From Anthostomella pinea (lineage: Eukaryota; Ascomycota; Sordariomycetes; Xylariales; Xylariaceae): 64,000 nt of DNA. The DNA is taken from positions 1,054,001 through 1,118,000 of the forward strand of contig CAUWAG010000007.1 in NCBI GenBank assembly GCA_963556695.1, in the 5' to 3' direction. This document shows positions 37,042 to 48,289 of the stretch, one piece after another (the stretch's first letter is position 1; every line of letters begins with the position of its first letter). A model generated the notes under the pieces. It searched no databases. It had not been told where the DNA came from and was given only the letters and a program-made list of their open reading frames with translations. Both the position numbers and the translations under genes were made by a program.

Positions 37042-38742
37042 CGGGGCCGGCTGTTGTTGCAGTATCAACGGAGTTGTTCTGAAGTGAGATCGGCTAGTTC
37101 TGTGACGGGGGAAATTCCCTGCTTGGTACAGAACGCCAGCAGTCTCGCCTTTCCGCCCTTTACCACCGTATCGTAGTTTTCATCGTCGTTGATGACAAGA
37201 AGTTTGTTGGTGGCTCTCTCGTGCCCTGTCTCGAAAACTCAAAATGGCAGACATGGCGTTCGTCGCGGGGATTCCTCAGCCGGGAACACAGCCGCGGAAT
37301 GTGGCTCATATCTTCCCTTGACCCTCTTCATGGCAGAAAGTCGAGGCTTTCCCGCCTTCGAAGTTCTCAATTCCCTGTTCATTTGCGCTCTGAGGGTGGG
37401 TGATCTGTCCAAGAACTGTCCCCGGATAATATCGGGGAAAGGGGTGGTACCAGCTAAGATTGTCGAAGTCGTCCGAGTATTGGGTTCTCATCTTCCTGGT
37501 GTAGCGTCTGGGCCACCGTCGGTTGCTAAGCGTGACTCATGGCCCTCACTCCTCTGATTGCGTCTGGGTGAGGTTCGAGGGACGCCCCTCGATGTGACCA
37601 GCCAACTGAAGATTCTGGCCTTGTACTTGGCCCCAGACATGTAGAATCTGGGCCAGCGGATCCACTCTAAAATCATTCCGGTTGTACTGATCTGCCTCGT
37701 AGTCGAAGTACACAACGATGCCGCAAGCCCAAATTGTCGCTTTGTCTGGCGTGTGACCGCATTGTGCTCCATATATTGAACTGCGATAGAAGTATAAAAC
37801 TCCTAGGACACGTACCTTTTGATGCGCACGCGCAGGTCAATACTGCGCCAAAATGCAGTGGCAGAAATGTTCAGGATGAATGTTGTGATGCTGGGAGATT
37901 AAACGAAGCCGGATCTGAACCAGAGCACGTGGGAAAAATCCGCCAGTGACGCAGTGCTGGCAGTCCCATCCACCCCGACGTTGGAGGCGCAGCAAAGCAA
38001 GGAGGCAGTCTTTTATAGTTTTAGTCAAATGCGGAAGAGACACTGACGTCGTGAGGGGTGTTGAGCAGTAGTCTCTCTTGGTGGTCTACGCTACATACAT
38101 TTTGTAACGGTTTCGGTACCGCAGCATGGGCGGCCTCGTCAGCGATACGATGCGTCTATGTGAATGTTCTCGATTCATCATGACTTGCGCCTGGCCTCCG
38201 TAACCCTTTATGTAGTAAGGTTCGGCCGTATCGAGTATCAGCAGGAGATACAGGACCGTATCGCGGCAGCGTGGCTCGTACGGCAATGCCTTCATCGCCT
38301 GTTGAGCAGAGCCAGGAGCTAGTCCATTGACATTCTGGAAAACTGCTGGATTGGCGGTGTTTACATGAATAAACGAATATGGAGCCACAAAATTAACGCC
38401 GGACGACGAAAGATCGTAGTCGCTCACACGATTCGGGTAGTTCTGTTGAAAGGTATTGACAAGGGGCTGTGTTCCATGACTGAGTTCCGGAGAGCAGAGC
38501 TGATATCGTCTGTGAACTGTAAGCAATGAGTTGACGGGTAGGCTCGTTGGTACGTAAGGTGCTTGTCTATGTTGTTGTTTGCTATGTAACCAGTACGTCT
38601 TGGTACTTACGCTGATACACAGCCCGTCGAGTGCCTCACGGTTGGCAGCAGACGAGGTGGACAGGCGCAGCCAGAGACTGTCACTGGTGGGATGAAGGAT
38701 GCGCTCAATACGACCCCAAATGACATGACCTGAAGAAGCCAT
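37042..38742 (-). pseudogene. Broken host gene, segment 1 (5' end)
   Basis: Starts at ATG 38742 (MASSGHVIWGRIERILH). A clean intron 38610-38500 (GTAAGT...GATATCAG) joins exon 1 in phase 0 to an open exon (38499 to about 38150, with PYSFIHVNTANPAVFQNVNG). Further on, stretches such as SATAFWRSIDLRVRIKR (about 37870-37815), VVYFDYEADQYNRNDFRVDP (about 37720-37660) and LLVINDDENYDTVVKGGKAR (about 37180-37120) read as protein but are separated by stops and frame changes. The frame carries on across the copia insertion into segment 2. No domain is recognised. Joined length without the mobile elements is roughly 4 kb, so this was a large protein. Confidence 0.5.
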
Positions 38743-38856
38743 TGCGATGACGATGATGAGGTGATTGAGTGAGGGTTACAGTAGGCTATACGTAAAGACC
38801 TTGGAGGAGTTTTAAGCCACCATGAATGTCGTCCATTTCATCCTGCTTCCCTTCAG

Positions 38857-39423
38857 TTTGTTTGTTTTGTTTGTTTGTTTTGTATTTAACGTGGGGGGTA
38901 GCTCCTCAGTAGTGCAAACCACGCCTCCCAGAGCCATTGCATCGCAAGGTTGTAGAGGTGTCAAATTAGATACATTCAGATCCGCGCACGAGCCTATCCT
39001 CGCTGTAGCGGTACCAATCTGGAGTGTTCAGATGGTTTTAGTCAATACCCAAGCACAATTCCGTCAGAAAAACCTCCTATCTAGTGACAAAGCGACCCAG
39101 TGAACCTCAGTTCTCTGGTGTACATAACGTTCCAGTAGCCGTTCGATATATGTCGCATTGGTGGGTGGAATAGGTGTTTGTTATCTGCTGGCGAGGGAAA
39201 CCACAAGGGGGAAAACCTCGCAGGAGTGGGTATTGTGGAGACAAGCTGCTTGGCTATCGGGCTCTGCGATAAAATGGGGCCTCTCCACTGTCGTGTGCTG
39301 GTTATCGACTCGCACAAGCCGGGTCAGAAAGGGGGCCATAGCAGGATTCGAACCCACTTGTTCTCGTCGCCCACCGCACAACGAGAACACAACCAGGCGC
39401 ATTTGACCATTGCGCCATACGGC
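38857..39423 (-). mobile_element. tRNA-derived SINE-like retroposon, copy 2
   Basis: About 567 bp, very similar to copy 1 over its full length and in opposite orientation. The tRNA-like head is at 39423 (GGCCGTATGG..., A and B boxes conserved). The (AAAC)n tail appears as (GTTT)n at 38857-38886. It is flanked by a perfect CCTGCTTCCCTTCAG duplication (38842-38856 and 39424-39438; one base is ambiguous with the element's first G). It lies about 115 bp upstream of the broken host gene start. Open frames across it are not genes. Confidence 0.85.
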
Positions 39424-39491
39424 CCTGCTTCCCTTCAGCCCGGTCCTTCGTTGCCTATGCTCTGTCACGCCGACATCCTGACAGATTCTTG

Positions 39492-40990
39492 TCAACGGGG
39501 TGGGGTCTTCTGACGGTCAAACGGCGATGGGGAGAATGCTTCCTGATATTCCCGCAATGACGAGTTTTTGTTCAGCTTGTTAGGTGTTGGGTAGAAACGG
39601 GTTCCCTCAATCAGGCGCTTTTTGACGAATTCTTCCGTATCTCGTAAGGCTTTTAGATAGTCGACTACGTTGAAGGTTGTTATGGAACCTGGAGTGTACT
39701 TTTCGAGACGTTTGCGGTATTGTGGCGCCGTTTCGGCGAAGGAGATGTGTACTAGTCGGTCGACGCAGGTTTTCCATGGACACACATGCGCTGGCTCGAG
39801 GGACCTTTGCATCAGGCGGAACTTGATGATGTGAATGCTGTCGGTGCTATCTATTTGCCTGCTCGTGGTACTCGATTTCACGCAAGAGCGCCACCAAAGA
39901 AAGGAGTAGGGGAAGAGGAATCTCCAGCTTCATCGTCGTCCTCTTCTCACTCTGAGAGCGCCGCGACGTCGTTCTCCTGCTTCTTGTCCTTGCCGTCCTT
40001 ATCAACCCTAAGGAGCAGACGGATAGTGACGCGCAGCTTCTTCACTTCTTTGTCCTGTATTAACGATCAGCAAAATGATCAGACGATAAGCTCAAGATTA
40101 CTTACGGGCTTTCCAGAGCGAAGAGCGTCGAACAACAAACGAGCCATGCTCTGAACCGACTCAGGACTGGAAACATCATTAGTAAGAGCGTTAAGGGATC
40201 AGGGGATCGACGTACATCGGAGCGCAAGAGTGCCCGGAGGCGCAAGATGACCCTCGATAACAAGGACGTATGTACTGGTGTGCGTGTAGTTGGGAGGTGG
40301 TGTAGGTGGTTTGCTTTCAGGCGCCGGTGTTCTTCGGGGGGCATATACATGTAATAAAGGAAGGACTGTGGCAAGGCTGCCGTGTCATTTCCGTCGTTAT
40401 ATAGAAATACGTGCCGATACTCGTCGTCCTGACCGTTTTTATCGCGAATATATTTGGATAGAGAACAAGGGTCGATAACTATGTCCTTGAATCCAAGCAG
40501 GGATGCGACAGTTTGCAGAGTTGCGCGGCCGTGATCACCGGTTTGCCGGTCTTCCCAATGCAAGACCAAGTCCCGGAAAGGTCGCCAAGCTTGAAGGTCC
40601 AGGGCAATCTCTGCTTGTGTGGAATTGGGAGTGTCGGTCTGCTGCGGCTGTTACTGATTTTGGTGGAAGAGGGGAAGCGACGACCGTAATTAGTCTTCTA
40701 GCTCTATAATCTTCCTGGCGGCGGTGCCGGTCTGTGACTTGTCTATGCTGGCGGCGTGTTGAATAGAGATGCGCTCGTATTGGTCCCAAAGGGCCTTCAG
40801 GTTTTCCAGGGCGATCAGGTGGCCGCGGGACAGGAGAAACTTGAAGGCCATCCGCGTCAAGAGCCTCGCAACTCTTATCGTCTATTGCATGGCAGTTCTT
40901 CCAATGTATTGGCAACCACAGGGTTTATCAACTCGTCAAACTTGCTGATGCGCTCATTGATAGCTTCTGTTACTTCTTCATACGGAAGCT
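39492..40990 (-). pseudogene. Decayed coding region of unknown family
   Basis: Minus-strand stretches with convincing composition but interrupted. First is PYEEVTEAINERISKFDELI (about 40990-40920), with a TAA soon after. Then FLLSRGHLIALENLKALWDQ (to a TAA at about 40707), then VASLLGFKDIVIDPCSLSKY and NDGNDTAALPQSFLYYMYMP (about 40510-40330). Finally a Lys-rich stretch runs to 39492 (YRKRLEKYTPGSITTFNVVD). No catalytic motif is seen. These may be exons of a damaged gene or parts of an old element. I do not know the family. Confidence 0.4.
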
Positions 40991-41004
40991 ATCGAGAGTT
41001 TCTA

Positions 41005-41165
41005 AAATGATATGTCACTGTGTTAAAATGTCGGCATTAATTGTCGCGCTGATGATGACAACTTTGAGGTCTTTGCAGTCTGCAGTGATTATCTTCAGCA
41101 TCGCCATGGGAACATCGGTGTTAAGAGTTCTCTCATGCACCTCGTAGATGATGTTGTCGGCGGGT
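41005..41165 (-). pseudogene. DEAH-box helicase-like fragment
   Basis: A single minus-strand stretch reads DNIIYEVHERTLNTD, then about 12 residues later KVVIISATINADIL. This matches DEAH/DEVH helicase motif II (DEVHERT) and motif III (SAT) with the usual spacing, except that the first Asp of motif II is Tyr. An in-frame stop follows at TQ*. No Walker A (GKT) or motif VI could be found in frame nearby, so this is a relic, not a working helicase. Confidence 0.55.
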
Positions 41166-42730
41166 TTGGGGTTGAACTTGAGACCTCGAGGCGACGAGAC
41201 TTGCGCTCATCGATCATGTTCTCAGTGCAACGGCCGGCGGCCTTTAGCGCCACGGCAACAACTGGCCATCGCGGCCCACACGGGCAACGCCCTACTTCTT
41301 CTCGCGATACATGACTCTTCTGTCACCTTCGCCAACGTGTCAGCTTTCGGTCTAGATCCATTATGAAAGGACCATCAGCGGGATGTCGAAGAAGACGGCG
41401 TAGTTGGCGGCCCGGTCAGCCAAAAAGGTGTTGCGGTGCATGAAGAAGACGTCAATGCCACATTTTCTAAGGGCAAATCTATCGTGACTCGTGGTTTGGT
41501 TGCCTTGACGTGAGATCCTACGGCAAGGACCGAGATGTCAACGGTCGTGAGGATTTCAGGATACCGGAAAGATGTGGAGATTGTGGTTATGGGGCCGATC
41601 GGAAATGGGGGGAACGCCGTGCCGCGGCGGCCTCATTTGGGCCGGCTTCGTTCGGATGTGTAAATGCGCTACTGGTGAAAAGTAGGCGCAAGTTGTCGCA
41701 TCATCGCTGGTCTGTATGTCTGTTTACATTTAGCGCCCCTGTTTGTCTAGTGGTTGGAGTTGTGTGTGGTGCGTGGAGAAGATCTTCGCGAGATTCCCGT
41801 GCGAGGATCCGTCCTCATATAGGGCTCTCGTGACTCATCGGATGAAGGTATGTGTGAACGAAGGTTTCGCTAGTAGCGTTAAGGTTGAGGGAGAAGACGA
41901 ACAGAGTTCAGCCATGAGCCACCAAAAAGAAACATTGGGTTATTTGCTCCAGGGTGTGGCAGAGCCTGAATTGATTCCACAACATCGATATCATCTCAAT
42001 CTGCTGGGTTGGGAACACGAAGTCTAGTGGTTGGAGTCGAGCTCTCTCGTAACCTTTCGAATTGCCGACGGCATGATAGATGCCGCCACGGGAATCTTCC
42101 TGATCAGTGTAACAAGTCACAACGCGAGACGGGCCCGGATCCAGCGCGGGCAACCCCAGAGGTCTAGATCCCAGACCCGTGTACCAGATGTAGCCTCCCC
42201 ACTGGTCGCGGGAGCTGAGTTAGCGTACGGCTGGCATGAGGGAAGCCCGGCATGTCTTACCTCACGGCAACCGCCAGCGCGCGCCTACCCGCTTCCGGAC
42301 ACACTCGGTGCATTTCGCTGATCGCGAAGTCGACTTCTGCGCGCAGAAGTGCTCAGGATTCTATATCGGATTAGCGAACCGCAAACGAGCCGTATCCGAC
42401 ATAGGATCACGTTCCCGGAGGCAATGCAACACGCAATGGTTGAGCCCCCGTGCTGTACGCTAAGTCTCTCAAACCACTAAAACCTTAACAACGGATAGCG
42501 TCCACAGGCTTAGGCCGATACGTCACACGCCGAACGGCAGGCGTGACGAGGCCCTTAGGTTCCTCCATTTTGGCTGTCGAGAGGTCTGCTTGCAGTGTTG
42601 CGTGATGTTGTGAGCGTCATTTTTCTCTTCCAGTCGTCTGGGGGCATAGTTGCGCATCGCTCTGGGCCATAGACCCCCATGGTTTCCCTCTCGACATATT
42701 CGTGCGTGCGAACGTGGTTCTTGACCCAGT

Positions 42731-43599
42731 TCATCCTGTATGGGCCGGGTAGCGTTCCCGCATCGACGTTACGACATCACGGAGGTCGAGATACAAAAAG
42801 CCGACTGAGGTCGGCCAGCTGCGTCTGGTAACATCCTTCATGACGGTTTGTCCCGCTTCGTTCTTGAAGGGCATGGGGAAGGTGCTGGGGAAGGGGTGAC
42901 CTTCATGATTTCCATGAGCATGATGGGCAGGTCTTCGTATGGCGTACCGGCCTATGTGTTCATTTGCGGACCGGGAACCTAAAGATTGGGTTTTCTTGTA
43001 TTTCTTTTTCAACTTTGCTGAAAGACCCGCTGAGCCCCCCAGCACGCATTGGGTGGTACGCGAAATCGGATGTGCTTGTGTTTGAAAATCGCCATGTCGT
43101 TGAGCGGACTGAAGCCCCCATTTGCCGCAGCGCTTGGCGGAGCTCGCGCTGGGCTAGAGATCCGTGGTCTTCATAACCACCAACGTCGTTATGCATGCTA
43201 TTGCTGTCGCTGTGCTTTAATCGTCGCGCTGCTGGCAAGTTGAAGATGTTGATTACTGACAGCGGCTGTCTTTGTCATCGATATAATCATCAAGCAAGTC
43301 CGTTCTAGTAGCGATGTAAATATCCAGACAGTGCTTCGCAAGGGGCGAGAACACTCGTTTCTTGTTTCGGAGCGACGGGTCCGCTGCTTCCTGCGCTTGG
43401 GGGTGGGCTCCACCTGGCTGTCGTCATCGTCGGCAGTATCGTCAAGTCTCTGGTGTTTTCTCTCAGGGGGTTTGTGACTGGTATGCTGCAACGGAGCTGG
43501 CTTGTTACCCCCAATGCTGTTGGCGTTTGCCATGACTGTGTCATTGAGCACGGCAGCGAGTGCGTCTTGGTGGTCAGATACGACTTGCTCGTCGGCCAC
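42731..43599 (-). pseudogene. Decayed coding region with basic NLS-like segment
   Basis: Minus-strand open stretch from 43599 (which begins with GTG, so the true start is upstream or lost). It encodes an acidic then basic region (DDTADDDDSQVEPTPKRRKQ), continuing in a shifted frame as KKRVFSPLAKHCLDIYIATR and TDLLDDYIDDKDSR. Further left, short stretches such as GTPYEDLPIMLMEIMKVTP and HVRTHEYVERETMGVYGPER (toward 42700) look coding but lie in other frames. It may belong with the helicase-like and unknown relics to the left. Function unknown. Confidence 0.35.
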
Positions 43600-44038
43600 A
43601 GAGGAAGTGCATTATGATCGTTAGCGAAGACTTCTTAGTCGGCCATGGCGTCATGCTCATCCTGACGATCGGGCAGAACCGCCTAGCAGAGGCCCTCCTT
43701 GGATGCGTCCCATTGTGTACTTCTCAATGTTATCCTCCACTTGGGGCAGAGGGAGAATTTATGGAGAAGCGCGTGGTATGACGATATTCGTGTAAGTGAA
43801 TCGAGTTCTCTCTGTCAGCGCTCAGGATACTCGTAGCTCAGTCGTATAACGGTCTCGAGACAATTCGATAGAATGTTATTTCTGGCTCGCCCGTGAGAAG
43901 GAATACTTGGACATTATTGCTCGGCATCGAGACGGTACGTCACTCCTCGTGCTCTGGCACAATTAGCCCAGCACATTATGCCCAGTGCACAGGTAGAGGA
44001 CGTGCTCAAAGAGTCTCTCGGACCGCTACTCACGTCAA

Positions 44039-44422
44039 CGAACAGAGGAGGAAGAAGCACCATGGCAACTAGAAGCGCCTGACAGAGATGCAGTTCCTGA
44101 AGACAGTACGGATGATTTCGACTGCCAGGCATTGACAGACGACATGTTTTCAGCCCGTGATGAGGTTGGCAGCGACGAAGGTGGAGCTCGAATTGGTTCG
44201 ATGGCTACCTCTAGCAGGAAGCCAGAGCACAGGATGGTGGAAGCAGACCTTGTTAAGTTTGTTGGGAGGCTCGCTTGGGAGGGCCATGGTGGGCGTCTGC
44301 TGAGGCTGGTTGAAGTCATCCTGCTTTGCCGAGGCTCCGCTGCGTACGCCGGAATGGGACCTGCGAAGCTCGGCGCCTTCTTCGTTGCTGACAATCAACG
44401 AGGTGGCCGTGTTTATCAATGA
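44039..44422 (+). pseudogene. Isolated open coding stretch, unknown family
   Basis: 128 codons open on plus with an acidic start (TEEEEAPWQLEAPDRDAVPE), then DEVGSDEGGARIGS, then a hydrophobic helix-rich end (VKFVGRLAWEGHGGRLLRLV...ILLCRGSAAYAG). There is no start or splice context at either end. Likely an exon or fragment of a dead gene. Could also be a piece of a retroelement; no motif decides. Confidence 0.35.
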
Positions 44423-45709
44423 AGGCCTTTAAAAAATCCGGAGCGTCGTCAAGGCCGTTACCGCCATGTCCTGCTGGCCTAGATTAAGTGTGATTGCCCT
44501 ATACAGTCTTTATAAGTATGTGGAACACGCATAATTCTCCTAGTGTGACAATGTATTCTGTAGATAGTTAAACTTGGTACTCGCAGGATAGAAATTGTAC
44601 GCACAACAGAACTGGTGAGGGGAAACGGCCCCTGGCCACTCTGCTGCTTTTACTAGCCCTTAGGCCTTCGTGGTACCCTCATCCTGCAACAAGTGAACGC
44701 GGCGGCGGCGGACCTGTGGGGGTCTTCCCGCAGTTCAAGATTTCGACGGTGACGACGATCGACTAGAGCCGCCACCCAATGCTTACTATAATTTGGCACG
44801 AAACTGAAAGGTTTCGGATACTTGTCAGGGTTTTTGAGCTTGCTAGTTACGCCAGCCCGAGGGAAGCCAGTCCGGATGAAGATGCTTGGGTTTGGGGTAA
44901 AGTTTCCGAGCTGCTTTGAATCAGAGATTGGAGACTGGCTTCAACGGGCATTCCATTTAGATATATGTAGCGGTCTCGTGCTTGGGGGGGGAGGCGGGAC
45001 GAAACGAAGCGACCGCGTTCTCGCCGTTGTGGGCCTGTTAATGCACCAGAGTTTAGAGGGTCTTGGGATGACTTCGTAGCGGATTTCAGTGGGAAATCCC
45101 TGGGACGGCTCGTTTAAGCATGTTGCGATCCGTTAGCAACGTAGCTTTGGGCGGGGGCCCGTTGGTTGAAGGACAAAATATCCCAGCCGGGGGTAGGTGG
45201 ACGGGTTTGGGCTTTATAGATAGGGTAAACGAGTGTCGAATCTGCCAGCATCGTATCCAGGCCTGTATTGGCGAGGATGGGTGCTCTACTCATCGTAACC
45301 AGGGCGAGGTGGAGGAGATTGGATTCTTCGTAGCCAGGGCCAGTGGGACGAAGTTGGGGTTCATAGCTAGGGTCAGATAGTATATTGCGGTTATGGCCTG
45401 GGACCAGCAGTTCTATTTCGTTTCTTCTAGGGGACTGGTCGAAGGCGAATTTCTGATGAATCGCGCGTAGTATGCGGCGCACTGCTCGACTTGCATGGAC
45501 CATTCGCCGTCGTCCAGGTGTTCTTCTTCCACGACAACACGGTATCGGAAGAATTCCAGGGCCTCCACGAAACAGAACGTGACTGCAGGGGCTCGTGGGT
45601 GCCCTATGTGCCTGCACTGTATGCTCTTGTGATTGCCAATGAGTCAAGTTCCGGGGGGTCTATCTCCTCCTTAACGTAGAACTCGAATTCACAGGTATTC
45701 TGCGCCGTA

Positions 45710-46042
45710 GTGTTGGCCGACCTGTTCCTTCGTTCGCCCTGTCGCATTACTGTACTCGATCGGGGCGTTAGTGCAGATAACCTTACTCGGCCTGCCCGAG
45801 AAATAGAGGGCACCGTGCAATGCGTCGACACCTTAGCGACTCTCAACACTTCGTGGCCTCTAAGGTGTTTACAAGGCTGGACAGTGGACACGGCTACAGC
45901 GTACAATAGGATTCGCGTTTCCAAAGGAGAAGAGTGTAACGTAGCGTTTACGACGAGACTCGGATGTAATAAGACCTTGGTGACGACTTTTGGACTTTGT
46001 AAGGCTCAATCGACCTTGCAGCACTATAGAGACACACTGTAG
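45710..46042 (+). pseudogene. Gypsy-type reverse transcriptase fragment
   Basis: Open stretch containing ATAYNRIRVSKGEE, AFTTRLG and LVTTFGLCKAQSTLQHY. It corresponds to the RT finger/palm block (D/A-YNRIR..GEEWKTAF.TR.G....V.PFGL.NAPATFQ) upstream of YxDD. Key positions are altered (first Asp of the palm replaced, NAP to KAQ), and it stops before YxDD. It differs from the intact gypsy at 22449-31207, so it is an older family. No LTRs were found around it. Confidence 0.6.
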
Positions 46043-48289
46043 AGGAAAGCACAGCGGAATCGGCGTGGTAGGGTTCAGTCGTCTACTGATATCCTGTGGT
46101 GGGACTTGCGGATTTTCCCAGCGGCCGGGCGTTGCCGGCGCTTGGTGGCGTATAGGTGGCGTGCGGTCTGGGACAGGATGAGGCAAGAATATCTTGAGGA
46201 ACCTAGGCGTATTGGGCTTGACGGGTTTGTCCTAGTCATGAACGGCCAGGCAAGCGGCTGCAAGTCAGGGTAGTGGACAGCACGTTTGCTACTGTACGAT
46301 CTGACCTACAGGGCTGCCTCCTCGCCTGTTATTACGGTGCGCCCTTTGCCTCTGCCTTTTCTATGAGCTGACGGTGATGAGAGTGGGTAGTTGTCTCCGA
46401 GGCGGGGCGGCTTCGTTCGAACGCTGTCTCATCTGCTGCATCTGCTGGTAAGCATTCCAGGCATCGAAGTATCTATCCCACACTGGTCGCATGCTCGAAT
46501 TGGGCGGGGCCGCAGCCCCGAAATCTTCGTGGTTCTTAGGTCGCTATCGTGCACTGCCGCGAGGGGGGGTCTTCTATCAGGAGTCGAATTCTAGGAAGAC
46601 TCTGACAGTAGGTCCGGCGTAGGCTATATTATTTTTAGCTCGAAGTCAGCGTGGAAGGATGTTGGCTTTATGCCGGGCGGCTTTAGTTCGTGGCATTCGG
46701 GCCCTGCCCTGAGAGGGTGAGTGCCCGCCTGATCGAGAGGCCCGAGACCTGGCTCGGCTATGGCTACCGGAACCGGTACGGCCGTTGTTTCCTTGGCTAG
46801 ACGACTCCCCGTTCTGGTTGCATACCAGAGCTCTGCCCGCAGACTGAAATCTGGACGTATGGTCGCGATATTGTCATAGACTATAAATTACGTGCATAGC
46901 GTATTGAATTGTCGAGCTTTGTCTCAAAGAGCCAGTGCCAGGTTGGTCCGGATCGCTTGAAGCTGGGGGCTATGTGGTTGCCTGTATCATTGAGCCCGAC
47001 TTCGTAATAGGTAAAGAAGTAAATGCTTTCTTTATCTTTTTTTTGGTTGAGAAACTCGTGCTTAACGTTCAGGACTCCCTATTTGTATTGTCTCGACTTA
47101 TGTGTTTGATTTGAGTTTTAGGTATTTATGTATGATGATCGAGGCGAGGTCGAGTCTAGCGTCTAGCTATAGACAAGCCGGGATATGCGAGTATCCCTCC
47201 ATTCAACTATAAAGTCTCGTATAAGTCTCTGTTCCCGTAAAACCTGATGCTGTTTTGTGAGCAGATTTATACTGCCGGTATGACACGGGGTACTTCGTTT
47301 CGATCGTAAAGTACCAATAGCGTAGAACACCGGTTGGGGAGGAGACAGCCGAGATTCCGAAAGATGAGGACGGCCTGGCGGAACAACAACCGCGGTTATT
47401 ATTCACCTGAAAAGGCTCCTAGAATAGATTGCGTATATTCTGACACCAAGCACGATTATACCGGTGCGACGAGCCACCATGAGGGTACAAAAGTCGATAA
47501 GCTGTTGCATTGACGTGATCATGAGATTGTGTGAGATGAGAGACGGCCTCGATATTGTTTACACCTTATCGGCAGAGGCACCCATATTTACGGGTCCTTG
47601 GTGAGTCCGACTAACGCCTACTAGATCACTAGCAGAAGAGGCCACAGGGGGAACATACTTTCGACGCTTGAGGTGCTGCAGATACTGATTGCAGAAGCCG
47701 AGCGGTACTGTGCGGTTCGGCTTTTTCGGGCTTCGCTGAAGACACCAGGGATGACCTTGTCTGACAGCAGGTGTTCATCGAAGCTTCCGGGAAGCTTGCC
47801 TCCAGGGCTTCGCGAGGAACCGGCAGGGTGTTGTCGGATGATCGGAGTTCGAATGCTACCGCTTGGAATGCGCGACATTGATGACTGCGAGAACCTCCGA
47901 TACGACGAACCACAAGCGCCTCCTTCTTGTCCAGGTCACTCTCGAGGGGGGCTGTCGATCATCCGAAGGGTAGGTGTGCGAAGCGCAGCTCGTCATGGCG
48001 CAACTCGCAATGGTAATGACAATTTGATACATGCCGCGACGGCGGACTGGATGCTGGTCCGAATTTTGGATAGGCGTGCGGATTGCACCATAGTTGTAAA
48101 TGAGGTAAATTCGTTAATATAAGAAGGAATAAAACCAATAACCGTTAATAGTCGACTCGTGCTCTTCGCTCGGCAACTGTGCGTAATTGGTGCTAGTTTA
48201 TGCCTTGTTAATTGCTTCTGCAGAAATGATATGCTTACCCGTTATGTTTCCTTAGTTGCTTAGACCTGGCATAGCATCATCTAATAATA

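Noticed and set aside
38822..39103. Hydrophobic open frame on plus that looks like a small secreted protein
   Set aside because: It is the antisense of the SINE-like element and its (GTTT)n tail; the Phe/Val/Leu-rich start comes from the tail repeat.
43826..43890. tRNA-like string TAGCTCAGTCGTATAACGG
   Set aside because: It resembles an A box, but no proper B box or acceptor pairing follows at the right distance.
45114..45647. Open frame of 177 codons on minus
   Set aside because: No motif, and it overlaps DNA next to a plus-strand RT relic; treated as chance in decayed DNA.
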